A DNA stretch of 64,000 bases, taken from positions 1,550,001 to 1,614,000 of the forward strand of contig CAWFTN010000001.1 of NCBI GenBank assembly GCA_963818925.1, written 5' to 3'. The DNA is from JAMXLG01 sp963818925. GTDB taxonomy: Bacteria > Vulcanimicrobiota > Vulcanimicrobiia > Vulcanimicrobiales > Vulcanimicrobiaceae. The translations under genes and the position numbers were made by a program. The notes beneath the pieces were generated by a model, which saw only the letters and a program-made list of their open reading frames with translations, did no database searches and was not told the DNA's origin. Of this stretch, positions 1 through 7,896 are shown one piece after another. The first letter of the stretch is position 1. Every line of letters starts with the position of its first letter.

Positions 1-119
1 CAATGCTCCTTCATGATGCCGACGTGCAACATATCATGCACACCGGCAAGACGATACCGCACAAATTAACTGAAGTCGTGCGCGTCACGGAAAACGGCAT
101 TCTTCAATACGACGCCTAA
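1..119 (+). CDS. C-terminal end of an unidentified protein (partial)
   Basis: An open frame enters from the left edge and ends at a TAA at 117-119, giving about 38 visible residues that end in VTENGILQYDA. The short tail vaguely recalls C-termini of M24 metallopeptidase/creatinase-type enzymes (a VTENG turn near the end), but this is too little to name it. It runs convergently into the small minus-strand gene that follows and overlaps its stop codon. The reading frame is supported only by continuity to the edge. Confidence 0.45.
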   Translation, partial: MLLHDADVQHIMHTGKTIPHKLTEVVRVTENGILQYDA

Positions 120-420
120 ACGCGAAACACGACGTCTCGAAACGTCGGCTGATAGTTGCGGTCCCGAGGACTGCGGGGAACGTCTCTCCACCATGCGCTA
201 TACGGTTCGCGGATCGACAGACCGGCTGCATCGACAAGAATCGACGTATCGAGGGCACCCCGTCTGGCGAGCACCGCTACCGTTTCAATGTACGCTGCCA
301 TCGTGCGAATGTCGTCGTCATCCCGCGAAAAATGTCGTTGATGGTATCCCTGCGCCCCAAAAGAGTCGTCGTGCACAGGAGCGCCAACACCGCGACTGCC
401 ACCGAGCGTGCAGGCCACAT
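116..420 (-). pseudogene. Frameshifted small membrane-anchored protein, DUF4760-like tail
   Basis: An ATG at 420, 4 bases past the stop of the upstream hydrolase gene, opens a frame with a hydrophobic N-terminal segment (MWPARSVAVAVLALLC). That frame drifts into nonsense near 320-335 and stops at about 248. In the neighbouring frame the coherent part begins there, with MAAYIETVAVLARRGALD followed by a WW motif and a C-terminal RDVVF, which is the typical look of DUF4760-like hypothetical proteins (an ETVAVLxRRGxLD core). Joining the two frames gives a sensible product of about 100 residues. A single-base indel, perhaps near the A5 run at 328-332, would explain this as mutation or sequencing error. 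The family assignment is from memory of the pattern and is tentative. Confidence 0.5.
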
Positions 421-424
421 TTGT

Positions 425-1381
425 TCACGGCTTCGTCAAAAATGCAGCGATGGTCGAAACGAGCGTCGCGTCGAGCGGTAACGCCGGTTCGTTGTAGGTA
501 GCGATATTCGCTGCGCGATCGGCAGGTGCATCGACGAGTATGTGATTCATCCCGCTAATTGTTGCGACTTGCGCCTGCGGATCGGCGAAGGCGAGGCGGG
601 AAGCGTCGACGCTGGAGACCTGAATATCGGTGGTGCCGCGAACGATCAGGACAGGCAGTTTCAGCTTTGCAATCTCACCTGCGGGATCGTATTTGTATTC
701 TGAGATGAGGTACGGTTGAACGCTAGGCCGGAATAAGGCCGCCAGTTGCGGATCGGGATTCGCCACGGTTTTCCCGGCTTCGAGCGACGCGTCGATCTGT
801 TGCACTTCGTTGACGATGCTCGGCGGATTGTTCGGATTGCTTTTGATTTGCTCGTCAATGACGGCTCCGAGATTACGACCTGCCCCCTCGAGGGACACGA
901 GTGCCGCGATGTGCGGGTCACGCTCCGCCGCAAGCATACCGATCAACGATCCTTCACTATGACCGATGATTGAAACGCGGCTGAATCGTGGATCCGCTTC
1001 GAGGTGCGCCGTGAGCGCCAACGCATCGGTGACGTAGTCATCGAAGCGCAAGTCGCTTTCTAACTGCGTCACTGCACTTTCGCCGATGCCGCGCTTGTCG
1101 TACCGAAGCGTCGCAATGCCGTGCGCGGCCAACGCTTCGGCGAGCTTCTTGTACGCATCGCTATGAAGGCTGCTTTCATTGCCGTTGCGGTCCACCGGGC
1201 CGGAACCGGCGATGATCAACGCAACGGGCACGCGTCCCGTGGCGGACGACGGCAGCATCAGCGTTCCGTTGAGATGTCCCGCCGGGATCGCTACGGACAG
1301 CGGCTCTTCGTTCGATGCGGGCGACGGCGTCGCCGCAAGCATCATGACCGCAAGTATGGATGCCCAGATGGAACGAAGCAT
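425..1381 (-). CDS. Secreted alpha/beta hydrolase (serine esterase/peptidase-like)
   Basis: The product is 318 residues with an N-terminal signal peptide (MLRSIWASILAVMMLAATPSPAS). The alpha/beta-hydrolase fold shows in the oxyanion region IIAGSGPVDRNGN, the LRYDKRGIGES strand, the nucleophile elbow GHSEG (about residue 142), an acid in VRGTTDIQV and a histidine in SGMNHIL. Together these make a complete Ser-Asp-His triad. This arrangement is typical of YjfP/BAAT-type hydrolases exported to the periplasm or outside; the substrate cannot be read from the sequence. It is divergent from the M16 protease gene, and a small frameshifted gene follows 4 bases downstream. Confidence 0.85.
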   Translation of the reverse strand: MLRSIWASILAVMMLAATPSPASNEEPLSVAIPAGHLNGTLMLPSSATGRVPVALIIAGSGPVDRNGNESSLHSDAYKKLAEALAAHGIATLRYDKRGIGESAVTQLESDLRFDDYVTDALALTAHLEADPRFSRVSIIGHSEGSLIGMLAAERDPHIAALVSLEGAGRNLGAVIDEQIKSNPNNPPSIVNEVQQIDASLEAGKTVANPDPQLAALFRPSVQPYLISEYKYDPAGEIAKLKLPVLIVRGTTDIQVSSVDASRLAFADPQAQVATISGMNHILVDAPADRAANIATYNEPALPLDATLVSTIAAFLTKP

Positions 1382-1497
1382 TGAATTTCAACCTACAAGA
1401 ACATCGTAAGGATGACCTTCGCGAAAGGCGCAAAGAGGTTCTCAGGCAAAGGACAGTAGCGAGCCGTATTCACTGCCTCTGGCCGGGAGTCTCTTCT

Positions 1498-4140
1498 TTG
1501 AAGCACATCTTTATCGGGCTTCTCGCACTTCTTTGTGTCTCCATATTGCCGGCGCCCACGCGTGCTGCGGATGACACGATCGACACGATGCTTGCGAACG
1601 GCATGCGGGTCGTGATCGTGCACAACAGCCTCGCTCCCGTTGTGACGACCTATTTAACGTACGGCGTCGGCGGCGTCGATGATACGATGCCGGGAATCGC
1701 TCATGCCACCGAACACATGCTCTTCCGCGGAACCGCGGAAACGAGTTCCGACGAGTTGGCGAACATCGCGACGCGAATCGGCGCGGACTATAACGCGCAG
1801 ACAGGGAACACGGCCACCTCGTACTACTTCACGATGCCTGCGATGTATCTCGACGTCGTCCTTCACGTCGAAGCGGATCGGATGCTTCACGCCACGATGT
1901 CGGAATCCGACTGGAAGAACGAACGGGGCGCGATAGAGCAAGAAGTCAAGGCACACGAAAGCAATCCACTCTATCCGGTCTTTGCAAAATCGCGAACGCT
2001 ATTGTTGGGCGATTCACCGTGGAGCAAAGACTCCGTCGGGACCGTTCCCAGTTTTGAAAAGATGACCGCAGCCGACATTGCGGCCTTCTATCACAAGTGG
2101 TATCACCCGAACAACGCGACGCTCGTGATCGTCGGCGACGTCGCGCCTGGCGCAGCACTCGCCTCCGTAAAGGCGCACTTCGACGCGCTCCGGAGCGCGT
2201 CGCTTCCGGCGCATCCGACGTTTGCCGTACACGACGCCGAAAACTCCGCGATCGATCAAAAGGTAGATTTCCCGTTGCCGGTCGCCGCGAGTGCGTTTGT
2301 CATCCCCGGCCGTAGCGATCCTGATTACGACGCGTCGGAAGTGCTCTTCGGCACGCTCAATGCCTCCGGCGGCGCGCTTGCCGATTTGGTCCTCGATGGA
2401 AAGGTTTTATTTGCGCTCGGCGTGCCCGCGTCGTTTCCGAATAGTGGCGTCGGATCGCTCCTCGCGATCGCGCGCCCGGGATCACCCCCGGCGGATGCGC
2501 TAACGGCGATCCAAATTGCGATGAACGGCTACGCGCAGTCGGGGATCCCCGACGCGCTCATTGAACTCACGAAAAAGCGCATCTACGCTCAGCAGTCGTA
2601 TGGCGGCGCCACGATTCCCGGCGAAGCCGCGCTATGGACCGACGCAATCACGACGCGCAATAGCACTCCCGACAAGCTCTTCGCTGAAATGGCGAGCGTT
2701 AGCGATGCCGATGTAAATCGCGTCTTCCGCACGTACGTCACCGGATCGAAACGCGTGACGATGCTCCTCCAAGCGAATCCCGGAGCATCGCTGACGACGA
2801 CCGCAGAAAAGAGCGCAGGCGAAAACGTCGCGGTAAAGGCGAGCGAGGACTCCACCTTGCCGGCGTGGACGAAACCGTACTTTTCGGCACCGCTTCGCGT
2901 GCCCGACTCGCAGCAAACGAGCGACATTTTCAAGTTGAAAAACGGCATGAGGATTGCGGTGCGCCGGGAGACCTCAGCACCGGTCGTCGTTATCGCGGGC
3001 GGTATCCGCGGCAACACCGATATGAACGAACCAAAGGATAAAGACGGCGTCTCAAGCTTCACGAGCTCATTGATGCAGCTTGGCACGACGACGCATGATT
3101 TCAAAGCCTATCAAGCGCAGGTCGATGCGATCGCAGCGAACGTTACCCTTGGTAGTCATATGACGGCGACCGTCCGCAAAGAGAATTTCGATCGCGCTGT
3201 CGAGCTGCTGGCAGAAGGGGAACTCCACCCTGGATTCGCTCCAGATCGCTTTGCACTCGTTTCGAAGAACGCCGAGCAAACGATAAAGGCGACGGAGAAC
3301 CTGCCGGAGACCAAAGCGAATCTCGCTCGACTTTACGCCCTGTATCCTCCGAACGACCCGCATCGCCGCCATCCGACTGCGACGAGCATCGCTTCAATTA
3401 CGCTCGCCGACGTGAAGAAATGGTACGCATTCGCGTATCGTCCGCAACTTACGACGATCGTCGTGGTCGGCGACATCGACCCGGAAACCGTGCGGGCGAC
3501 ATTCCAAAAGTACTTCGGAGGCTGGCACGTGCAAGGGCCGCCAGTCATGCTCGACTACCCGCGCATCAAGAACACGGGCAAACCGAAATCGACGACGGTT
3601 ACGTCATCAACCGCAAAACAAGCGGATGTCACGCTGGAACAATCCTTCGCGATGCGATCCTATGACCGTGATACCGTTGCCTTGCGTCTCGCGAACACGA
3701 TTCTCTCCGGAGAAGGTACGGGCTCGCTGCTCTTCCACGACGTACGCAAACAGAAAGGCTACGTCTATTCGATCGATTCGTCGCTCAGGTCCTCACGCGA
3801 CGGTTCGACGTTTTCGGTAGAGTACGAATCCGACACGAAGAACGTCGCCGCCGCGCAAGCTGCTGCAATCGCAACGATCGAGCGGTTACGCAAATATCCG
3901 CCGAGCGACAACGAGCTCACATTGGCGAAAGCAATGGTACTCTCGGACTACGTCGTTCCGCTCGCAAGTTACGACGGTGTTGCCGGCGATCTGTTGCGCG
4001 TCGCGCTCGACGGCGGTGACACACATAAAGACTATCTCTCACAGGTGCTTGCAACGACGCCGCAACAAGTGCAGCAAGCGATGCAACGATGGATCGACAC
4101 AACGAAGTTCACTCGCGTCGTCGTCGCACCCGGCGATTAA
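1498..4140 (+). CDS. Secreted M16 (pitrilysin-type) zinc metalloprotease
   Basis: I place the start at the TTG at 1498, which is preceded by GGGAG at proper spacing and opens a clean signal peptide (MKHIFIGLLALLCVSILPAP). The frame is open further upstream to an ATG at 1360, but that extension is basic and would overlap the divergent gene. The 880-residue product has two M16 halves. The first carries the inverted zinc motif HATEH at residues 69-73 with the distal glutamate in GAIEQEV. The second (from about residue 478, FKLKNGMRIAV) lacks the zinc motif, as is normal for the non-catalytic half. Members degrade peptides in the periplasm or outside. A strong terminator follows. Confidence 0.9.
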   Translation: MKHIFIGLLALLCVSILPAPTRAADDTIDTMLANGMRVVIVHNSLAPVVTTYLTYGVGGVDDTMPGIAHATEHMLFRGTAETSSDELANIATRIGADYNAQTGNTATSYYFTMPAMYLDVVLHVEADRMLHATMSESDWKNERGAIEQEVKAHESNPLYPVFAKSRTLLLGDSPWSKDSVGTVPSFEKMTAADIAAFYHKWYHPNNATLVIVGDVAPGAALASVKAHFDALRSASLPAHPTFAVHDAENSAIDQKVDFPLPVAASAFVIPGRSDPDYDASEVLFGTLNASGGALADLVLDGKVLFALGVPASFPNSGVGSLLAIARPGSPPADALTAIQIAMNGYAQSGIPDALIELTKKRIYAQQSYGGATIPGEAALWTDAITTRNSTPDKLFAEMASVSDADVNRVFRTYVTGSKRVTMLLQANPGASLTTTAEKSAGENVAVKASEDSTLPAWTKPYFSAPLRVPDSQQTSDIFKLKNGMRIAVRRETSAPVVVIAGGIRGNTDMNEPKDKDGVSSFTSSLMQLGTTTHDFKAYQAQVDAIAANVTLGSHMTATVRKENFDRAVELLAEGELHPGFAPDRFALVSKNAEQTIKATENLPETKANLARLYALYPPNDPHRRHPTATSIASITLADVKKWYAFAYRPQLTTIVVVGDIDPETVRATFQKYFGGWHVQGPPVMLDYPRIKNTGKPKSTTVTSSTAKQADVTLEQSFAMRSYDRDTVALRLANTILSGEGTGSLLFHDVRKQKGYVYSIDSSLRSSRDGSTFSVEYESDTKNVAAAQAAAIATIERLRKYPPSDNELTLAKAMVLSDYVVPLASYDGVAGDLLRVALDGGDTHKDYLSQVLATTPQQVQQAMQRWIDTTKFTRVVVAPGD

Positions 4141-4161
4141 ATGACGTGTTCCAAAGAAAAG

Positions 4162-4190
4162 GAGCGAGGCGGATAAGCTCGCTCTTTTTT
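4162..4190 (+). terminator. Rho-independent terminator after the M16 gene
   Basis: The stem GAGCGAG (4162-4168) pairs perfectly with CTCGCTC (4178-4184) across a 9-base loop and is followed by six T residues. It lies 22 bases after the protease stop and before the opposite-strand tRNA gene. Confidence 0.9.
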
Positions 4191-4193
4191 AAT

Positions 4194-4271
4194 TGGTCGG
4201 GCTGACTGGATTCGAACCAGCGACCTCTTGACCCCCAGTCAAGCGCGCTAACCAAGCTGCGCTACAGCCCG
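4194..4271 (-). tRNA. tRNA-Pro, anticodon GGG, CCA encoded
   Basis: Read on the minus strand, the acceptor CGGGCTG pairs with CAGCCCG. The anticodon stem CTTGA/TCAAG encloses the loop CTGGGGG (anticodon GGG), and the T arm carries GGTTCGAATCC. The 3' end ACCA is encoded (CCA at 4194-4196). The total length is 78 nucleotides with CCA. It decodes CCC and CCU proline codons. Confidence 0.95.
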
Positions 4272-4503
4272 ATGAAACGGAGTTGAAAGTCCTATGACGT
4301 TTGGTAAAGCAGTCGAGTTTTTCCTTGTAGAATCGACTTCTCGTCACCTTTCCGCCAATACGCTTAGCTTCTACTACCGATGGCGGCGCTCAGTATGACG
4401 ACGAAGCGTTTGAGCATCGCCTATATACCGACGGCCGTCGGTCGTTCTCCTATTCCGCCGCCGCTGCTTGACGCACACGACGGGGACGGTATTCTGGCTT
4501 CTT

Positions 4504-4671
4504 ATGTTTGACGATGAGCGCGACGAAGGGACGACTCCTGAGTACGTAACGAAGGGTGAGAGCCGTCTGATGTTTCGCGACGGCGTCGCGCATTGGGTGG
4601 AGTGCAGGCTGTGCGGCGTGACGTTACTCTTGCCGACGGGTGTTGCAGCGATTTGCACGCACCGCAACTAG
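4504..4671 (+). CDS. Small hypothetical protein with a CxxC motif
   Basis: This is a 55-residue frame from the ATG at 4504, starting MFDDERDEG and containing HWVECRLCGV and a final CTHRN. The paired cysteines plus C-H near the end could bind a metal. It overlaps the HU stop by 4 bases convergently. The Shine-Dalgarno is weak and I recognise no family. The 230 bases upstream (4272-4503) show no other convincing gene. Confidence 0.35.
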   Translation: MFDDERDEGTTPEYVTKGESRLMFRDGVAHWVECRLCGVTLLLPTGVAAICTHRN

Positions 4672-5000
4672 CGGCGGTTTGCGCTCTTCCTCTTCGCCGA
4701 TGATTTCTTCGTGCCGCCGCTCGAACGTCCGCCGACGGCCTCTTTCAGCGACTTGCCCGCGACGAATGCGGCAACTTTGCGCGCGGCGATTTTGATCTTC
4801 TCGCCCGTTTTCGGATTGCGTCCTTCACGCGCTTTGCGGCTCCGTACGACGAAACTTCCGAACGGCGTTAGTGCTACGCGGTCACCCGATTGAAGTGCGG
4901 ATTTGATTTCGTTGAGAATGAGATCGACGATTTGCGCGGCCTGACGCTTCGAGAGATCGCTCTCTGAGGCCACGGTGTCAACCAAATCGGCTTTCGTCAA
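4668..5000 (-). CDS. hup: HU-family nucleoid DNA-binding protein
   Basis: The product is 110 residues. The start is a TTG at 5000 behind AGGAG at good spacing. The HU/IHF fold is clear: an N-terminal MTKADLVDTVA helix, the DNA-binding beta arm (GSFVVRSRKAREGRNPKTGEK) with the RNPKTG tip that kinks DNA, and the closing KVAAFVAGKSLKEAV. A lysine/serine/arginine-rich tail of about 20 residues extends past the usual 90-residue HU, as seen in actinobacterial and deep-branching HU proteins that compact DNA more strongly. It probably acts as the housekeeping nucleoid protein. Confidence 0.95.
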   Translation of the reverse strand: MTKADLVDTVASESDLSKRQAAQIVDLILNEIKSALQSGDRVALTPFGSFVVRSRKAREGRNPKTGEKIKIAARKVAAFVAGKSLKEAVGGRSSGGTKKSSAKRKSANRR

Positions 5001-5056
5001 CGGGAATCTCCTATAGAGCGGACTGGCCGCCAGGCAGGGGTATACGAAAGGGATCG

Positions 5057-5491
5057 TTACTTTCCCTGGATTTTTAAGGCCGCGCGCACGGCGAGGACGT
5101 ATGAATTCGCGCCAAAACCCGAAACGGTGCCTGCGCAGGCAGCCGCAGTGACGCTGATGCGCCGATGCGGCTCGCGGGCCGCAATGTTTGAGAGATGCGC
5201 TTCAACCACGGGAATGGCAATCGAAGCAATCGCGTCGGCGATCGCATACGAGTAGTGCGAATACGCTCCCGGGTTGATGACGATCGCATCGAACGATGAA
5301 CGTGCTGCGTGAATCGCGTCAACGATCTCCCCTTCGCCATTGTACTGCGCGCACTCGACGTCGGCGCCGAAGTCGGCAGCGGTCGTCCGGATGAAGTCAT
5401 TGATTTCACCGAGCGTTTGCGTGCCGTAAATCTCAGGCTGTCGCTCGCCGAGCAAATTGAGGTTCGGACCATGAATCACGAGAACGCGCAT
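5057..5491 (-). CDS. aroQ: 3-dehydroquinate dehydratase, type II
   Basis: This 144-residue enzyme converts 3-dehydroquinate to 3-dehydroshikimate in the shikimate pathway. It begins MRVLVIHGPNLNLLGERQPE, which holds the catalytic tyrosine loop region (GERQPEIYG). It also carries the active-site stretches INPGAYSHYSYAI and VEAHLSNIAAREPHR. The start at 5491 is preceded by AAGGGG; an in-frame ATG further up at 5542 would add an atypical extension into the divergent hslO promoter. The type II enzyme forms dodecamers in the cytoplasm. Aromatic biosynthesis genes also occur at 48.6-51.5 kb. Confidence 0.95.
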   Translation of the reverse strand: MRVLVIHGPNLNLLGERQPEIYGTQTLGEINDFIRTTAADFGADVECAQYNGEGEIVDAIHAARSSFDAIVINPGAYSHYSYAIADAIASIAIPVVEAHLSNIAAREPHRRISVTAAACAGTVSGFGANSYVLAVRAALKIQGK

Positions 5492-5550
5492 GAGGCCCCT
5501 TGCTTCTGAGAAGGAAAAGCACGCGCCTTCGCACCAGAGCAACTTGTACT

Positions 5551-6435
5551 ATGCCCGATCTCATGATCAGTGCCGCCGCACCGGAAGCGGGAATCGCCGT
5601 CGTCGCGGCCATCACCACCGAGCTAGTCACCGAAGTGCGCGAGCGCCACGATCTTTCTCCCCTCGCTACGGCCGCTGCCGGACGCCTCATGACGGGCGCG
5701 GTGCTGTTCGGGTCGGGTCTGAAAGGGCGAGAGCGCTTGACGCTTCAAATCAGCGGCGACGGCCCGATCGGATCGGTCGGCGGAGATACGTGGCTGCTCG
5801 AAGAGAATCTTCTCGGGGCGCGGGCATACGTCAAAAATCCTTATGTCGATCTGCCGCTCAACGCGCGTGGTAAATTCGATGTCGCGGGTTCCGTCGGTGG
5901 CGGTTCGCTGCAAGTCATCAAATCGTACGAAGTTGGCCAGCCGTACGCGGGCGTCGTACCGCTCTATTCCGGTGAAATTGCGGAAGATTTGGCGGCGTAT
6001 CTCGTAAAATCGGAGCAAATTCCGAGTGTCGTTGCACTCGGAGTATTAGCAAACCCCGACGGCGTGCGCGCCGCAGGCGGCGTGCTCGCGCAAGTATTAC
6101 CGGGTGCCGATGAAAAGGCGATCGCGACGCTGGAGGAACGCGCGCTTGCGATGCCCCCCATCACGACGATGATCAATGAAGGTGCCGATGCGCATGCTTT
6201 GCTGCACGCGCTTGCGGGACCGATCGAGTTGCGTTCGCATCGCAGCATGGATTTGCGATTCGCATGTTTGTGCAACCGCGAACGCGTCGAATCGGCGCTG
6301 ATCGGAATGGGTGCAGATGAATTACGCCGCTTGGCCTCCGAACGCCCGGAGACCGAAGCGACATGCGAATTCTGCAAAAAGATCTATGTGTTTACGTCCG
6401 ACGAAGTGAACGAACTCGCAGAGCGTATTGCGTAG
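5551..6435 (+). CDS. hslO: Hsp33 redox-regulated holdase chaperone
   Basis: This 294-residue cytoplasmic chaperone is activated by oxidation. The C-terminal zinc/redox switch is complete: CLC (RFACLCNRE) followed about 29 residues later by CEFC (ATCEFCKKIY). The N-terminal substrate-binding domain shows GRLMTGAVLFGSGLKGRERLTLQISGDGP-type features. I take the ATG at 5551 (MPDLMISAAAPEAG) because it matches the family N-terminus; the longer open frame from 5500 would overlap the aroQ promoter. It is divergent from aroQ. Confidence 0.95.
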   Translation: MPDLMISAAAPEAGIAVVAAITTELVTEVRERHDLSPLATAAAGRLMTGAVLFGSGLKGRERLTLQISGDGPIGSVGGDTWLLEENLLGARAYVKNPYVDLPLNARGKFDVAGSVGGGSLQVIKSYEVGQPYAGVVPLYSGEIAEDLAAYLVKSEQIPSVVALGVLANPDGVRAAGGVLAQVLPGADEKAIATLEERALAMPPITTMINEGADAHALLHALAGPIELRSHRSMDLRFACLCNRERVESALIGMGADELRRLASERPETEATCEFCKKIYVFTSDEVNELAERIA

Positions 6436-6447
6436 GGAAGGCGCGCC

Positions 6448-6684
6448 TCAGTCCGTCTTGAACATGCGGCGGAGGTCGTCGGGCATTTTGTAGCCCTCGA
6501 GGCGCTGCCAGTAGACTTCGCGCAGGCCTGCGCCGTCGTTGTAGTACCAAAAGCCGCACTCGCACCGGATCGGACGCGCGCCTGCCTCGGGATAGTTGTA
6601 CACGCGTTTGCATCGCTTGCAGACGAGCTTCTTGCCTTCGATCGGCTGCATCGACGACGTATACGTAACTGGGGACTGCGCCAT
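6448..6684 (-). CDS. Small zinc-ribbon protein of unknown function
   Basis: This is a 78-residue protein with a four-cysteine ribbon, LVCKRCKRVYNY followed by IRCECGFWYYND. That suggests one bound zinc and a nucleic-acid or structural role. A Tyr/Trp-rich section and a basic end (LRRMFKTD) follow. It sits 9 bases after tyrS in the same direction and probably forms the last gene of the mutS2-tyrS operon. It has no named family that I recognise. Confidence 0.65.
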   Translation of the reverse strand: MAQSPVTYTSSMQPIEGKKLVCKRCKRVYNYPEAGARPIRCECGFWYYNDGAGLREVYWQRLEGYKMPDDLRRMFKTD

Positions 6685-6693
6685 GGTTCTCGA

Positions 6694-7896
6694 TTACCTC
6701 TGAGGGAGAACGCGTTTGAAGTTTCGCGAGCCGACGGAGAGCACAGCCGGCTGAGTTGCCGTCCACGCTGCACGCGGATCGTTCACGACTATACCATCCA
6801 CCTTGACCCCGTTCTGCGAGATTAGTCGCTCGGCCGCACGCTTGCTCTCGGCGAAGCCGGCCTTTACGAGCAGCTGGGCAACCGTCTTCGCATCACCTTG
6901 TTCCATCTCGCCGACGGCGTCAAGCGGTATTTCCTTACGCTGTACCGTTCGCTCGAAATAGTCGCGCGCGGCAAGCGCTTCGGCCGCCCCGTGGTAGCGC
7001 GCGACGATGTCTTGCGCGAGTTGCTTCTTCAGCTCGATCGGGTTCGACGACCCGTTCGAAATTTGACCGGCGAGCGCATCCGCTTCCGATTGCGAACGGA
7101 ATGCGGCCAGTCGCGCGTAGGTCGGCATCAATTCGTCGGGCATCGACATGAGCTTGCCGAACTGCGTCTGCGCGTTCTCCGCGATGCCGACGTAGTTGTT
7201 GAGCGACTTGCTCATCTTCCGTTCGCCGTCGAGACCGACGAGCAACGGTACCGTCGCGCAGATTTGCGGAAGTTGTCCGTACTCGCGTTGGAATTGACGG
7301 CCGAGCAGCAAATTGAAAAGCTGATCCGTTCCGCCGAGTTCAATGTCCGACTCGATCGCAATCGAATCGGCCGCTTGCGCAACCGGATATAAAAACTCGT
7401 GCAGCGAGATCGGCGTTCCGCTTCCATAGCGGTTGTTGAAATCGTTGCGCTCGAGCATTTGCGCGACGGTGACGTGCGAAACCAAGCGCACCACGTCCGT
7501 GAAATTCATCTTTCCGAGCCACTCGGAATTGTAGCGAATCTTGACGCGGTCCAGGTCGAGCACTTTTCCGGCTTGCTCGCGATATGTCTGCATGTTGGAA
7601 TCGATTTGCTCGTGCGTCAGCGGCGGACGCATCGCATTGCGGCCGCTCGGGTCGCCGATGCTCGCCGTAAAATCGCCGATGATGAGCGTGACGTTGTGGC
7701 CGGCTTGGGCGAAACGCTGGAGTTTTTGCAGCACGACCATGAATCCGAGGTGGAGATCCGCGCTCGTCGGATCGATGCCCAGCTTCACGTTGAGGGGGCG
7801 GCCGAGTTTCAGACGTTCGTGGAAATCCTCGACGGTTTCAACGGTTTCGAAGCCGTCGAGCAAATGCTCGACCTCGGATGAGGGAACGCTCGTCAT
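6694..7896 (-). CDS. tyrS: Tyrosyl-tRNA synthetase
   Basis: This 400-residue class I synthetase charges tRNA-Tyr. The HIGH-type signature is HLGF (in PTSADLHLGF, near residue 50), the second signature is KMSKS (DGERKMSKSLNNY), and GDFTASIGDPSGR and GGTDQLFN frame the active site. A C-terminal S4 RNA-binding domain (AERLISQNGVKVDG) is present. It belongs to the TyrZ-like subgroup by its length and motif variants. Its ATG overlaps the mutS2 stop (ATGA), so translation is probably coupled. Confidence 0.97.
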   Translation of the reverse strand: MTSVPSSEVEHLLDGFETVETVEDFHERLKLGRPLNVKLGIDPTSADLHLGFMVVLQKLQRFAQAGHNVTLIIGDFTASIGDPSGRNAMRPPLTHEQIDSNMQTYREQAGKVLDLDRVKIRYNSEWLGKMNFTDVVRLVSHVTVAQMLERNDFNNRYGSGTPISLHEFLYPVAQAADSIAIESDIELGGTDQLFNLLLGRQFQREYGQLPQICATVPLLVGLDGERKMSKSLNNYVGIAENAQTQFGKLMSMPDELMPTYARLAAFRSQSEADALAGQISNGSSNPIELKKQLAQDIVARYHGAAEALAARDYFERTVQRKEIPLDAVGEMEQGDAKTVAQLLVKAGFAESKRAAERLISQNGVKVDGIVVNDPRAAWTATQPAVLSVGSRNFKRVLPQR

